DNA from: Dimorphilus gyrociliatus
Taxonomy: Eukaryota; Annelida; Polychaeta; Dinophilidae
Length of the DNA: 64,000 nucleotides
Direction: 5' to 3'
Assembly: GCA_904063045.1 (NCBI GenBank)
Contig: CAJFCJ010000003.1
Location: 868,001-932,000, forward strand
The notes below the pieces were generated by a model that was not told the DNA's origin, searched no databases, and saw only the letters and a list, made by a program, of their open reading frames with translations. Positions 27,001 through 38,077 of the stretch are shown in pieces. A program made the position numbers and the translations under genes. Every line of letters begins with the position of its first letter. The stretch's first letter is position 1.

Positions 27001-30000
27001 ACCGTTGTATCCTTGTATACATTGACATTTACAAAGATCTTCTGTTGAATCCACAACATCTTTCGTTCCGTGTGTACAATTCAGTGTTGAACAATTCAAT
27101 AGTTTATTTTCACAGTAGGTTCCGTAGTAACCGTTGTAACATGTGCAATTTGGAGGTGTATCAATGCTATCGACACATTCCCCGTGAAAGTTACATGTTG
27201 AATTTTTGCATCTCTCTAATAAATAGACAAGTTATATAGCGATTATTTACATTGATATATTCTTTATATAGATAGTCGATAGATACAAACCAATTGGTTC
27301 ACATTGTGTCAAGGATGAATGAACACACTCCAGTTTATCAACATCAAACGTTTGACCAATAACGCAATTCTCTATTTTATGAACTCCGCTTGTACAGTTT
27401 ACATACTTGGAGCATTCAGTATGGCGATAGACACCATCGGTTTTGTTGTTACAGTACCAACTTTTATCACAATTAACACCATTCCATGCTTCTGCACATT
27501 CACATTCAAAACTTCCAATTTTATTTGTACATATATTGTCTGAACCACAAGGTCTTGGTTTCTTTTCACATTCATTAATATCTTCTGTACAGAACTGACC
27601 GTCGTATCCTTGTATACATTGACATTTACAAAGATCTTCTGTTGAATCCACAACATCTTTCGTTCCGTGTGTACAATTCAGTGTTGAACAATTCAACAGT
27701 TCATTCTCACAGTAGGTTCCGTAGTATCCATTGTAGCATGTGCAATTAGGAGGTGTCTCAATGCTATCGACACATTCCCCGTGAAAGTTACATGTTGAAT
27801 TTTTGCATCTCTCTAATAAATAGACAGGTTTTGAATTGATTAGTTACATTGACATAAGCTTTAAATAGAAAGACCATGGATACAAACCAATTGTTTCACA
27901 TTGTGTCAATGATGAATGAACACACTCCAGTTTATCAACATCAAATGTTTGACCAATAACGCAATTCTCTATTTTATGAACTCCGCTTGTACAGTTTACA
28001 TACTTGGAGCATTCAGTATGGCGATAGACACCATCGGTTTTGTTGTTACAGTACCAACTTTTATCACAACTAACACCATTCCATGCTTCTGCACATTCAC
28101 ATTCAAAACTTCCAATTTTATTTGTACATTTATTGTCTGAACCACAAGGACTTGGTTTCTTTTCACATTCATCAATATCTTCTGTACAGAACTGACCGTT
28201 GTATCCTTGTATACATTGACATTTACAAAGATCTTCTGTTGAATCCACAACATCTTTCGTTCCGTGTGTACAATTCAGTGTTGAACAATTCAATAGTTTA
28301 TTTTCACAGTAGGTTCCGTAGAATCCATTGTAGCATGTGCAATTAGGAGGTGTCTCAATGCTATCGACACATTCCCCGTGAAAGTTACATGTTGAATTTT
28401 TGCATCTCTCTAATAAATAGACAAGTTTTGAATTGTTTAGTTACATTGACATAAGCTTTAAATAGAAAGACCATGGATACAAACCAATTGTTTCACATTG
28501 TGTCAATGATGAATGAACACACTCCAGTTTATCAACATCAAACGTTTGACCAATAGGGCAATTCTCTATTTTATGAACTCCGCTTGTACAGTTTACATAC
28601 TTGGAGCATTCAGTATGGCGGTAGACACCATCTGTTTTTTTGTTGCAGTACCAACTTTCATCACATTTATCGCCTCTCCATGCCTCTGAACATTCACATG
28701 TAAAGCTTCCTTTTGTGTTTGTACAGGTATTATCTTCTCCACATTGAGCAGCGATTGTTTGATTGTTGCATTCATTGATGTCGTCTTCGCAAAATTGACC
28801 TGTCCATCCTGTTTGACAATTACATTTGCAAAATGTGTCGTTTAGAGTCATTTTTTCGATTTGTGCATTGTTTTGGCATTTTATTGAGTCACAGGCATTG
28901 TATGTGTAGTTGCAAGTTGTGCCATAGTAAAATGAATCGCAGTGACATTTTGGATTGCCTCCATTTATATCCACTGAGCATGTACCATGATTATTGCAAG
29001 TGGTTTTTGTGCATCGCTCTTAGTTTGAAAAAATATACATTTTAAATATGATAAGAAGGAAATTATTGTTTACCAATGATATTGCAGGATAGTAGTCCAG
29101 GGTTAAAGCATACACCATTTTTATGGTCAAAAACTTGGCCGGTCACGTTACATTTCTCTATTGAATGGCTGTGATTGCGACAATGGAAAGCTTTGTCGCA
29201 GTCGTAATGTGGATAAAGACCATCAGATCTTGAATTACAGTGAACACTTTTGTGACATTCATTGCCGAACCAATCTGGTGAACAGAGACAGGAAAATGAA
29301 CCATTAAAGTTAGTACATTGATTCTCCTTTCCGCACTTGAACAAATTTGCACATTCATCGATATCTATTTTATTGGATGGGTAAAACATTTATGAATGTA
29401 AAATTAATTAATTAGCGTATTTTACCCTCATCACAAGTATCGTTGGCTGGGAAAATTTTCACATCCTTCTTTGTCCAACCTTTATCGCATACGCATTCAC
29501 AATAGCCCTTTCCAGTATCAATACCTTTACCATTCTGACAAACTAATTCGTTACATGATTTCTTTGGATATTGACATCTGTCACCATAAAATTCTGTAGC
29601 ATTCTTATCGCAAGTACACTGAATCTTATAAGTCTTTGAGGAGAACAAGCAAGTTCCACCATTACAAGTCACATTTGTGCATTTCTCTGTTGTGTAAGAA
29701 TATGAATGAAAATACTAAATTTGAATCATAACGCAAAAATTAAGAAGAGAAATCAGGCTGCTAATTATTTTACCTGGTTCATTACAGGTAGCACCACTAG
29801 GTGAGCACTGTACACTAATGGTATCAAATTTATACTGAGAAGGACAATCCACCACAGCGTGATTATTTTTTGCTGTACAGTTGAGGTATTTTTCACAACT
29901 TATTGGATGTTGCAAAATTTTACCAAGATCTTCTTCTTTACAGAATATACCTAAAAACATTTTCAATATGTTTTAAACTGTAAAGAGCATTTGAAATAAT

Positions 30001-32414
30001 GTACTTTTATTGCAGTAGTTTCCTTCGTAACCAAAGTCGCAATCGCATCTATAACTTCCAGGAAGATTAATACACTCTCCGTAATTGCACAATCCACTTT
30101 CAGTACATTCGTTAGTATCTATAGAATAAATTTTGTGAATTAACAAAAGTATTTCTCTGTTTTGTGTTAGTATTGAAATTCAATAGATTACCATTCGCAC
30201 ACAGCTCTCCAGTCCAACCTGGTAAACATTCACATTCGAAATCAGTCGTATTTCTTTTTAAACACGTTCCATTGTTGCAGACTTCTCTATCACATGGATG
30301 TAAATATGTTGTAGTCATTGGATCCACAGTAGATTCAGTTGTTGGCCTTTCAGTTGAAACAGTGGTGGACGGTTGTGTCGTAAGTTTTGTTGTTGGTTCT
30401 TCAGTGGTCTGCTTGGAAGTCTCTTCTGTCTTTGCAGTAGATTCAGTTGTTGGTCTTTCAGTTGAAACAGTGGTGGACGGTTGTGTCGTAAGTTTTGTTG
30501 TTGGTTCTTCAGTGGTCTGCTTGGAAGTCTCTTCTGTCTTTGCAGTAGATTCAGTTGTTGGTCTTTCAGTTGAAACAGTGGTGGACGGTTGTGTCGTAAG
30601 TTTTGTTGTTGGTTCTTCAGTGGTCTGCTTGGAAGTCTCTTCTGTCTTTGCAGTAGATTCAGTTGTTGGTCTTTCAGTTGAAACAGTGGTGGACGGTTGT
30701 GTCGTAAGTTTTGTTGTTGGTTCTTCAGTGGTCTGCTTGGAAGTCTCTTCTGTCTTTGCAGTAGATTCAGTTGTTGGTCTTTCAGTTGAAACAGTGGTGG
30801 ACGGTTGTGTCGTAAGTTTTGTTGTTGGTTCTTCAGTGGTCTGCTTGGAAGTCTCTTCTGTCTTTGCAGTAGATTCAGTTGTTGGTCTTTCAGTTGAAAC
30901 AGTGGTGGACGGTTGTGTCGTAAGTTTTGTTGTTGGTTCTTCAGTGGTCTGCTTGGAAGTCTCTTCTGTCTTTGCAGTAGATTCAGTTGTTGGTCTTTCT
31001 GTTGAAACAGTGGTGGATGGTTGTGTCGTAAGTTTTGTTGTTGGTTCTTCAGTGGTCTGCTTGGAAGTCTCTTCTGTCTTTGCAGTAGATTCCGTTGTTG
31101 GTCTTTCTGTTGAAACAGTGGTGGAAGGTTGTGTAACTTTGGTGGGAGGTTGTGTAGTAAGTTTTGTTGATTGTTTTTTTGAGGTATATTCTGTGGTATC
31201 TTCTATCTTTGCAGTGGATGAAATTTTTGGTCTTCTAGTTGTAACTTTGGTGGGAGACTGTGTTGTAAATTTTGTTGTTGGTTTTTCAGAGGTGTGTTTC
31301 ATAGTTTCTTTTTGATTTAAAGTTGTTACTTTTTCTGTGGAAACTTCAAATGCTGAGTGTTCAGTTAATTTTAATGTAGTTGGAGTCAGCGTGATAGACG
31401 GGTTTCTCTCTGTTGTTTGAACATCAGTAGTTATTTCTAATTTTGTTTCAACTACGAGAACGAGAATAATCTTTAGTGACTTAAGCAAAGGGTCATTTTT
31501 TGTAGATTCTATTATTGTTTTAATAGAATTAGGAGTTATATTGCTGATATCTGAACCAGGCGTGGAGAATATGACTAAGAATGTTGCAATAACACTTCCC
31601 TTGCTGAAATGAATGTTCAAGTGTAACTAAAAGAGATTCAAAAGAGTAAAGAATATACCTAAACTTAAAATTGGTAATATTCTTTATTTCTGTGTTTTTA
31701 AGATCTTCACTCGATTGAATAGCTTGAGTTAGATTATCTTTCAAAGTCTGTGAAAGTTGTCGATACTTTTCCGAATTAGTATCCAATAATGAATCATCAA
31801 AATTTATATCCATTTTCATAGTAATTTCGAAATCTGAGTATTAAATGTAAAGAATGTTTGATAAAGAGATAATTTTATAAAGGTATGATATATTTATTTG
31901 TTTATTAACGCTTACTTTTGATATTTTCTTTATCTTCTTTTGAAGCTGAGTAGTGTAGTTTTTTGGAATGAAAATGAATACATTAGTTCAAAAATATTCC
32001 AATATACTTAATAAACTTACCTGGCAGAGTAAAAACAATACCAAATATGATAGATAATAGTGCTATAAATATTACAGATAAAACAATTAAAAGTATCCAT
32101 TGGGTTCTTGTCAACTTCCAACGCTGTTGTTCATTTTCGTCACTTTCAACAGAATTGCTTTCCAATGTAGATCCATATATATAAGCTCTGGGATTTGTGA
32201 AAAATGAAGGCTTTCTCTGATAATCTTTTCTCATTGGATAAATACTTCTACTTCTACTATAGCTTGAACTTGAATCATTATAATTACTTCCATTTTTCCA
32301 ATTGTCCTAAAAGAAAAGAGAAAAGTCTATTAAAATATGACTCTAATAATTAGTACATTTATGTTTAGAAAAAAACAGGAAATTCTCTCTTACATAGAAC
32401 GGTATGTAAGACAT
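24064..32414 (-). CDS. Giant type II membrane protein: SEA, mucin-like repeats, EGF and chitin-binding (CBM14) modules
   Basis: Nineteen exons, all GT-AG and phase-consistent, give 2342 residues: 32394-32414, 32021-32306, 31916-31945, 31659-31833, 30192-31603, 30005-30118, 29774-29950, 29426-29686, 29074-29364, 28485-29018, 27888-28409, 27291-27812, 26694-27215, 26097-26618, 25500-26021, 24881-25402, 24582-24803, 24217-24507, 24064-24146. The start is MSYIPFY. There is no signal peptide; one membrane helix at about 77-100 (WILLIVLSVIFIALLSIIFG) makes it type II. A SEA domain follows, with the self-cleavage-type sequence FSKGSVIATF. Next is a Ser/Thr/Pro-rich tract with a 36-residue repeat, then alternating EGF-like modules (several with calcium-binding D-x-N/D-E-C starts) and six-cysteine peritrophin-type chitin-binding modules (SWYCNNKTDGVYRHTECSKY). 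Exons from 5 on are nearly all symmetric phase 1-1. The likely role is a cell-surface, glycocalyx or cuticle-anchored protein that binds chitin-like glycans. No second membrane helix is seen at the C-terminus. Confidence 0.9.
25500..28484 (-). repeat. Five-copy 597-bp tandem array (522-nt exon plus 75-bp intron)
   Basis: Exon starts at 28409, 27812, 27215, 26618 and 26021 are exactly 597 bp apart. Each exon encodes about 174 residues: two EGF-like modules, one calcium-binding EGF and one chitin-binding module. The copies are nearly identical in exon and, in part, in intron sequence. The 3' half of exon 10 (28485-29018) and the more diverged exon 16 (24881-25402, also 522 nt) are older relatives. 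Confidence 0.97.
30326..31110 (-). repeat. 108-bp coding minisatellite (Ser/Thr-rich 36-residue repeat)
   Basis: Seven complete copies plus a partial one of a 108-bp unit inside exon 5. The unit encodes AKTEETSKQTTEEPTTKL then TTQPSTTVSTERPTTEST. Copies are almost identical, with a few substitutions in the unit nearest the N-terminus. Dense Ser/Thr/Pro is typical of O-glycosylated mucin stalks. The reverse complement also stays open, which is a repeat artefact. Confidence 0.95.
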
Positions 32415-33265
32415 TACTGAACAGTTGCTTGTTTGACGGATCAATCGTTTCTGAGTTGAAGTGTCACGAATACAATATGTATCTTCTCTATTTCTTTAAA
32501 AATTCAACTTCCTCATTGGAAATGTCATATTATAAAGAAAAAATAGCTTAAATTAGAAAGATTTCTATTTTTATAACAGTTTCCAAGAGTTTATCAGTCG
32601 GTTTGTATTACAAACTTGAATCATTTAAATAAAACTTTAAAAAGCAATGAAAAAAAAATAGATAAAGCTATATCTATATATATCCTATAAACCGCAAAAT
32701 GTGGTTAAGGGAATAGGCCTGCAATACCTTATACAAGAAATGGGTCACTTATTATTTTATTATAGAAAAGTTTAATTTTCATAGCCTCTTTTTCTTAATT
32801 GAAATTTAGAAATATCTATGAAACCTTATTGAAATTAGTTCAATATTCTATTTCTAAGAAATTATAACTTTTGCGTTGGATATTTTTCATAAATAATTTG
32901 ATATTTTAGCGAAAAAAGAAATTTTATTTAACTAATATTATTAACAATGTCAATTGGTAATATATGACTATTAGTCTTTAGTCGTTTGACTTTGTCTTCC
33001 ATACAAAGACGTTAGGCGTTGGCTTATAAAACATTTCAAGCACTTGACATTTAAAAGAGAAATATATATACAGTATATAGTAAAAAAAAAGTCCCATTTA
33101 TATTTTTACTTCCTGCACGTGATACAGTTAGTGATAGCGTTCTATGAAAAATTTTATTAATTATAGGCCTAAAAAATATGAAAGAATAAAACGTAATGTG
33201 AATATATTAAAATAATATAAAAACAAAGAAAAACAAAGAAAAAGAAAAAAAGGACTGATTTTAAT
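32415..33265. other. Intergenic region between divergent genes
   Basis: Presumably holds the promoters of the minus-strand SEA/EGF gene and the plus-strand gene at 33266. A TA-rich unit with ATATACAGTATAT is at 33064-33079. No other feature recognised. Confidence 0.5.
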
Positions 33266-33890
33266 ATGGAAAATAATGATTTTCAATTAGTTATGATAAG
33301 TGTTCTTAAGAAATATCTTCAAAGTGCAAGAAACAGTATTGTTGCTCAAAGATCAGTTATAGAAAATTATAAAGGATGTATATTAGGGCTAGCAGATAAT
33401 GTATAATGATATTTTCAATGTATTATTTCATATCATAGATTATATTTCTTTTTAGATTCAAGATCTTTCTACTAGCTGTAGTTGGGCGCAGAATCATGGA
33501 ATGATACTTATTGTTTTTCCATCATTTTTCTACGCTCAAAAGTTTGTTCAAGCTACACCGGATATTATGCAATACGATTGGCAACATGGTGTTGATATTT
33601 CCACTCTATCTATTCAAAGATTACCAGCTTCATTCAAGAATATTATATTTGAAATGACAGTTATTGATTCAGTAAAAATAGATCAATTTAAAGACGTTTT
33701 CCTGCCAAAGTTATCAATAGGTTTACCTGATAGTCAGAAAATAATATGCCTATCTCAAACTGACGACATTAAACCACTGAGAGGTGGATGGACGGCAAAT
33801 TTTATTATTGTCAACCAATGGGATTCCACAGATTTATTTTTAGAATGGTTCAATAGCAAAGAGCAGGTGAACAAAAGAGTTTTAGTTTAA
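33266..33890 (+). CDS. Small protein with two repeats resembling the DUF1330/dimeric alpha-beta barrel fold
   Basis: Exons 33266-33400 and 33456-33890 join in phase 0 (GTATAA donor, TTTTTAG acceptor) to give 189 residues. The second half reads as one ferredoxin-like unit: a strand (NIIFEMTVIDSVKID), a helix (QFKDVFLPKLSIG), a strand, the turn DIKPLRGGW, a strand (TANFIIVNQW) and an end TDLFLEWFNSKEQ. This resembles the DUF1330 pattern of L-x-G-x-W, a hydrophobic strand and a final A-x-x-W/F-Y/F-x-S-x-E. The first half shows a weaker version (SVLKKYLQSARNSIV, YKGCILGLADN, SWAQNHGMILIVFPSFFYAQKF). No signal peptide or membrane segment. The function is unknown; the fold call is by pattern and needs a profile search. 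Confidence 0.6.
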
Positions 33891-35191
33891 TAAAATATAG
33901 TAAAAAATAACATATATTATTTAATAGAAAGAAGCAAGAAGCGAAGCAGGTGCTAATAATTTCATATCAACTATATTACTTGAATTAAAGAATATCATTT
34001 CCTGTTAAAATACTACTGAAAGTCAATAAAGATTAATTTATTGAATTAGTCTATAAATAATAATAATATGAAAGTTTGAATATAAAACTTTTTCGAACTT
34101 TTCGTTTCGTATTTGAAACTTTTAGAATACTATAAACAGAAATAAATCTATTAAATATAAAAGATTAAAGGCAAATATACTGTATGATTAATTACTCTAT
34201 TTCTATTATTACTTAAGGATTAAGCGTATTTAAAACTGTTTCACATTTTTTGTCTTTTGATATAAAATAGTATATAGTTTATAGTAAACTATAAACACGT
34301 AGATATTTATATCTTATAAAGGCCTATTTATCATTAAATATATTATTACGAGTACATAGAGTAAAATGAAAAAGAAATTTTAGTTTTGATTGTTGGATGG
34401 CGAACTATACTCGATTCTACAGGCTTTTTTATGATGATAGTTGGTCTAATAGATAAACACTATTCTATTATTATAATACAATGATATTTTAATAGTACGT
34501 GAAGCTATTCAGCTATTAGCCTGAAGATTTGCGCTTTATGAGTATGAATAAATGAATAGAGAAAAGAGAAGGGGGAGTTGGAAAGTGTAAGCAAGGTAGT
34601 TTCTAAATAAAAAATGAGAATAAGGAAGATTATTGCTATACTAACGATGTGTTATTGCAAAGCAAATAAATACTTTAAATCTCTAGTTTAATAATTGTGC
34701 ATAAGATTGATATTCTACAAATAAAAAAGTGTTGTATATTGTTTATTGTGCCTACTATCTTTATTTTCTATTATAGTAAACATTGCCATTAATATTCTTC
34801 TTTATAAAAGCATAGAATTCCTTATTAAGTTTTATACTATCATTTCTTTCATTAATCTTCTAATTTCAGTTAGGAAAAGAATTTCATATTTTAAATATTA
34901 ATTAATTTTTAATCGTTTCATTTAGATCCATACAGAGGTTTCATTTTATATCTTTGAAATAGCCATCAATAAGCTAAGGAAAGAGAATTGACGTTATCAT
35001 TGAATTAATTATTTTTGATATTAAAGAATTTGTAATATAGATCAATTTCAATGAAATATCTCATATTTCTCTTGAATTTGGAAGTAAAAGCTTGAATGGA
35101 ATTCTCGTGAATAATAGATTATTAGGAAATCGAAAATAAAAATTTCCATACTCTTTTACATTACGATAGAGAGATAGACTGTTAGTTGACA
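33891..35191. other. Intergenic AT-rich region
   Basis: About 1.3 kb with no recognisable exon or repeat beyond general TA richness. An AATAAA-like string near 34026 (caataaag) may end the preceding transcript. Confidence 0.4.
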
Positions 35192-35302
35192 ATGGCTAGA
35201 AATCGACAGTATTATTATGGAATTACGATTTCGTTGCTAGGTCTATTAGGGCTGCTAGTTCCCTGTATATTCCTATTACTATTTGGCTGTCCCAGTAAAT
35301 AG
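35192..35302 (+). CDS. Candidate 36-residue hydrophobic micropeptide
   Basis: ATG at 35192 opens a frame of 36 codons to TAG. The peptide has a basic N-terminus (MARNRQYYYG) followed by an unbroken hydrophobic helix (ITISLLGLLGLLVP, CIFLLLFG) and a short polar end, so it would be a single-pass membrane peptide if made. A possible donor (CCCA|GTAAAT) overlaps the stop, so it might instead be a first exon, but I found no exon in phase after it. It could also be chance in AT-rich DNA. An opposite-strand frame (35279-35488) overlaps its end and is equally unproven. Confidence 0.25.
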   Translation: MARNRQYYYGITISLLGLLGLLVPCIFLLLFGCPSK

Positions 35303-35766
35303 ATTCTTCGTAAGAGAAACATGAAACACATTGATAAGAATACTAAATTTCAGAAGGATGTTCATAGAAATATGTTCATTAATTATATTTGTAGCATTAA
35401 ATAGCCCTTTACCAGCTAACTGATAATCTACCAGAGTATTCGGATTTTCCAAAAGAATATTCATTAGGGTACTAATGAGCCTAGTCATAGGTACATTGAT
35501 TAATATTCTGCAAAATATATCTGTAGAGTATTACTGCCACTTTTAAACAGAAAGATTTTCATTTCTTTGTTGATTTATCACAGTATCAATAGCATATTAT
35601 TACATATTTACAATATTTTATCTACTAGTTGAGTAAATGTATGAAATTATTCATATTGTTCAACTTGATACAACTCTTTTTTTGGAAGAAAAACCTCAAC
35701 AACTACTAAACATATTAACACGTTTGAATAGAATATACTTAAGTGGATAACCAATACGCGAATATA
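35303..35766. other. Unresolved stretch upstream of the pseudo-phosphodiesterase
   Basis: Includes a minus-strand open frame (35279-35488) without domain, and a plus-strand open frame from ATG at 35637 (MYEIIHIVQLDTTLFLEEKP...) that ends at TAA 35746-35748, just before and one frame away from the phosphodiesterase start. It may hold an upstream exon or a frame break of that gene. Confidence 0.35.
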
Positions 35767-37155
35767 ATGTCTAAGAAACCTATAACAGCTAATAACTATA
35801 AACAATTTATCAAAAATTACAAAGAAGATGAAGTAAACAACATTATAAACGTTTTAAAAGGAATTGAAGCGCCATCTTCAGATTCAACTTATGAAACTTT
35901 TCAACAACCTTTATTCAATAGTTGCAAGGTTTCTACGCTAATAATTCTAATTCAATAAAGATTATAAATATACTAATAAGATATACATCTTTTTCATCTA
36001 TTTAAGGTTATCATAGAGATGATGAAAGATATGTTATTATTGGAAAATTTAAATTTAGATATGGAAAAATTAGCTAGATTTTTATGTACAGTTAAAGAGA
36101 CCTATGATAGTAATCTTAATATCTATTATAATTGGAATTTTGCTTTTAGAACTAGTCGAAATGCTTTTTGTTTTTATAAACAATTTAACCTTGAGGAATA
36201 CTTTGAGTAAATATCTTCAAATTATTACTTTACATAATTAATTAACATTTATTCTTTCATAGCTCAAGTGATTTGTTAATTTTAATAATGAGTTCAATTT
36301 GCTTGAATATTGATAATATTGGTTTTAATTCCGATTATATAAGACAAAGTCGAAGTGTAATGTTTTTAAAATAGGAAATATTTTAAAATAATTAATTATA
36401 TTCTATTTTATAGAAAGACATGAAAAGAATTCTAAGAGATATACCAAGTTTTAATCAGAGAAATCTATTGAATTTTGAAATGTTGTGTTCAATAGTCGAT
36501 AAAGATAATTGTAATTTTATGGCACAATTAACGAAAAGCGAAAGAAATAATATAATTTCGGGTATAAAATCTATAATTATTCTTGCCGAAACATCAAATC
36601 AAGAGATTATTCTACAAAAACTCGAAAATCTTAAACGAAATCTTACACTGGATAAATTAAATGATAAGAAAAAGAGATTATTTTTATCATTAATCCTTAT
36701 ATGTTCATTATACTATGATAGAACATTAGACTTTTCAAAAGCCATTCATGAATCGGTAGGGAAATTTTCAATTAATTTACATATAGTTACTTCCTTTCTG
36801 AATTGTTAATATTTTACGTATCTACTCGTAGAAATACTTTTCGAACGAATACTTTAAACAAGGCCGACTTGAAAGAGGAACATTTGGAGATTGTAATAGA
36901 GTAATTTCCGATAATGAATGCTTTTCTTGTAGAATACCAGATAATGAATATATAATATATAAATATTACGTAATACCTAGCTTTAAACTACTATTCCAAT
37001 ATATCAAGCGTTCGTCGTATTTTTATAAGGGTGCCATTGAAAATCAGAGAAAATGGCTAATTATAAAAAGACAATGGGATAATATAGCCGAAACCAAATT
37101 ACGTAATAAAGATTTTAATTACGATGCTCGTGATGTTTATGATAAAGTATTTTGA
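35767..37155 (+). CDS. Catalytically dead cyclic-nucleotide phosphodiesterase (PDE5/6/11-like pseudoenzyme)
   Basis: Exons 35767-35928, 36007-36206, 36263-36356, 36414-36785 and 36832-37155 give 383 residues, all of it PDE catalytic-domain-like. The fit to GAF-type PDEs is good along the chain: FLCTVKETYD...IYYNWNFAF against FLLTVKKNYR...YHNWRHAF, then the NIGFNSDYIRQS block, and at the end YFKQGRLERG against FFDQGDRER, and ENQRKWLI against KNRQKWQ. Yet the metal-site residues are gone. Both His of HNWxHA are Tyr and Phe (about residues 95-99). SHDLDHRG is CLNIDNIG (134-141), losing His, Asp and His. The third-site Asp is Glu (211), and the purine-clamp Gln in the IPSMQ segment is Lys (IPSFKLLF). 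It therefore should not hydrolyse cAMP or cGMP. Upstream GAF domains were not found. The splice donor of exon 4 (GTTACT) is weak. The frame is intact, which argues for a used pseudoenzyme rather than a decaying gene. Confidence 0.78.
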
Positions 37156-38007
37156 AAAAAGAGTCTTTCCGTAAATACACATTATTTTTTTACAACTTTT
37201 ATCATTAAAACTATCATTATGAACATTTTCATTTATTATTATCATATTATCTTAGCTTGGGAATATCCTCTTCATAATCTAATTAAACTTTTCAATCTTC
37301 TCACTGAAAAAGCAATATTTAATGATTTTGAAATATTCAAGGATGTTTATATCAAAATTCACTTGAAATAAATTTTAGCTATGAAGCTTTTGTTGTTGAT
37401 AGAAACAGCATTTAGACAACAACAATAATGTTAACATATAAACCCAATACCTGGAAAAAATAAACAAGTTATGAAGACACTGTCATCAATCATTTTCTGT
37501 AACAATACTATAGAAACAGGCTTTAGGGAATATATATCATAAAAATATCCTATTTATTAGTTATATTATAGATAACAAGATGACTGATATGAGAAGAATT
37601 AATTCAATTGAATAAAAACCTTTTACTGGATTAATTGGAACTTTGCCATCTAATTTTTTTTTAAAAAAACAGATCAACTGGAATAAAAGACAAAGGAAAT
37701 ATTTGACATCAATGTAACATTGATATATATAATATTTAATAGTAATAAAATCAAAATTATGCTAATTGGTTAATATAAGATTTTAATTATTAAACGAATA
37801 AAAAGTTCTATTTAAAATAATTCTATTTAATCAGACGTAGATAATAGTATGTAAATAATAAAGAGAGAATGAGAGAAAAGGATAAATTCTATTAATATTA
37901 TAGTAAAAAATTTTAAATGTTTATTAAGGCCATTGAAATCGTTCTTTTGGAATACAATAAAACATTTTTCAAGGATCGATATACTGTATCTATATTGTCA
38001 ATAAAAG

Positions 38008-38077
<70 letters not shown>

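Noticed and set aside
26125-28346. Repeated 74- to 103-codon plus-strand frames and 85-codon minus-strand frames in the exon array
   Set aside because: They recur at the 597-bp period only because the true exons do; they have no Cys pattern or domain.
30164-31315. 383-codon plus-strand open frame across the mucin region
   Set aside because: It is the complement of the 108-bp coding repeat (Val/Ser-rich shadow); the minus-strand frame has splice sites, a SEA domain and EGF modules.
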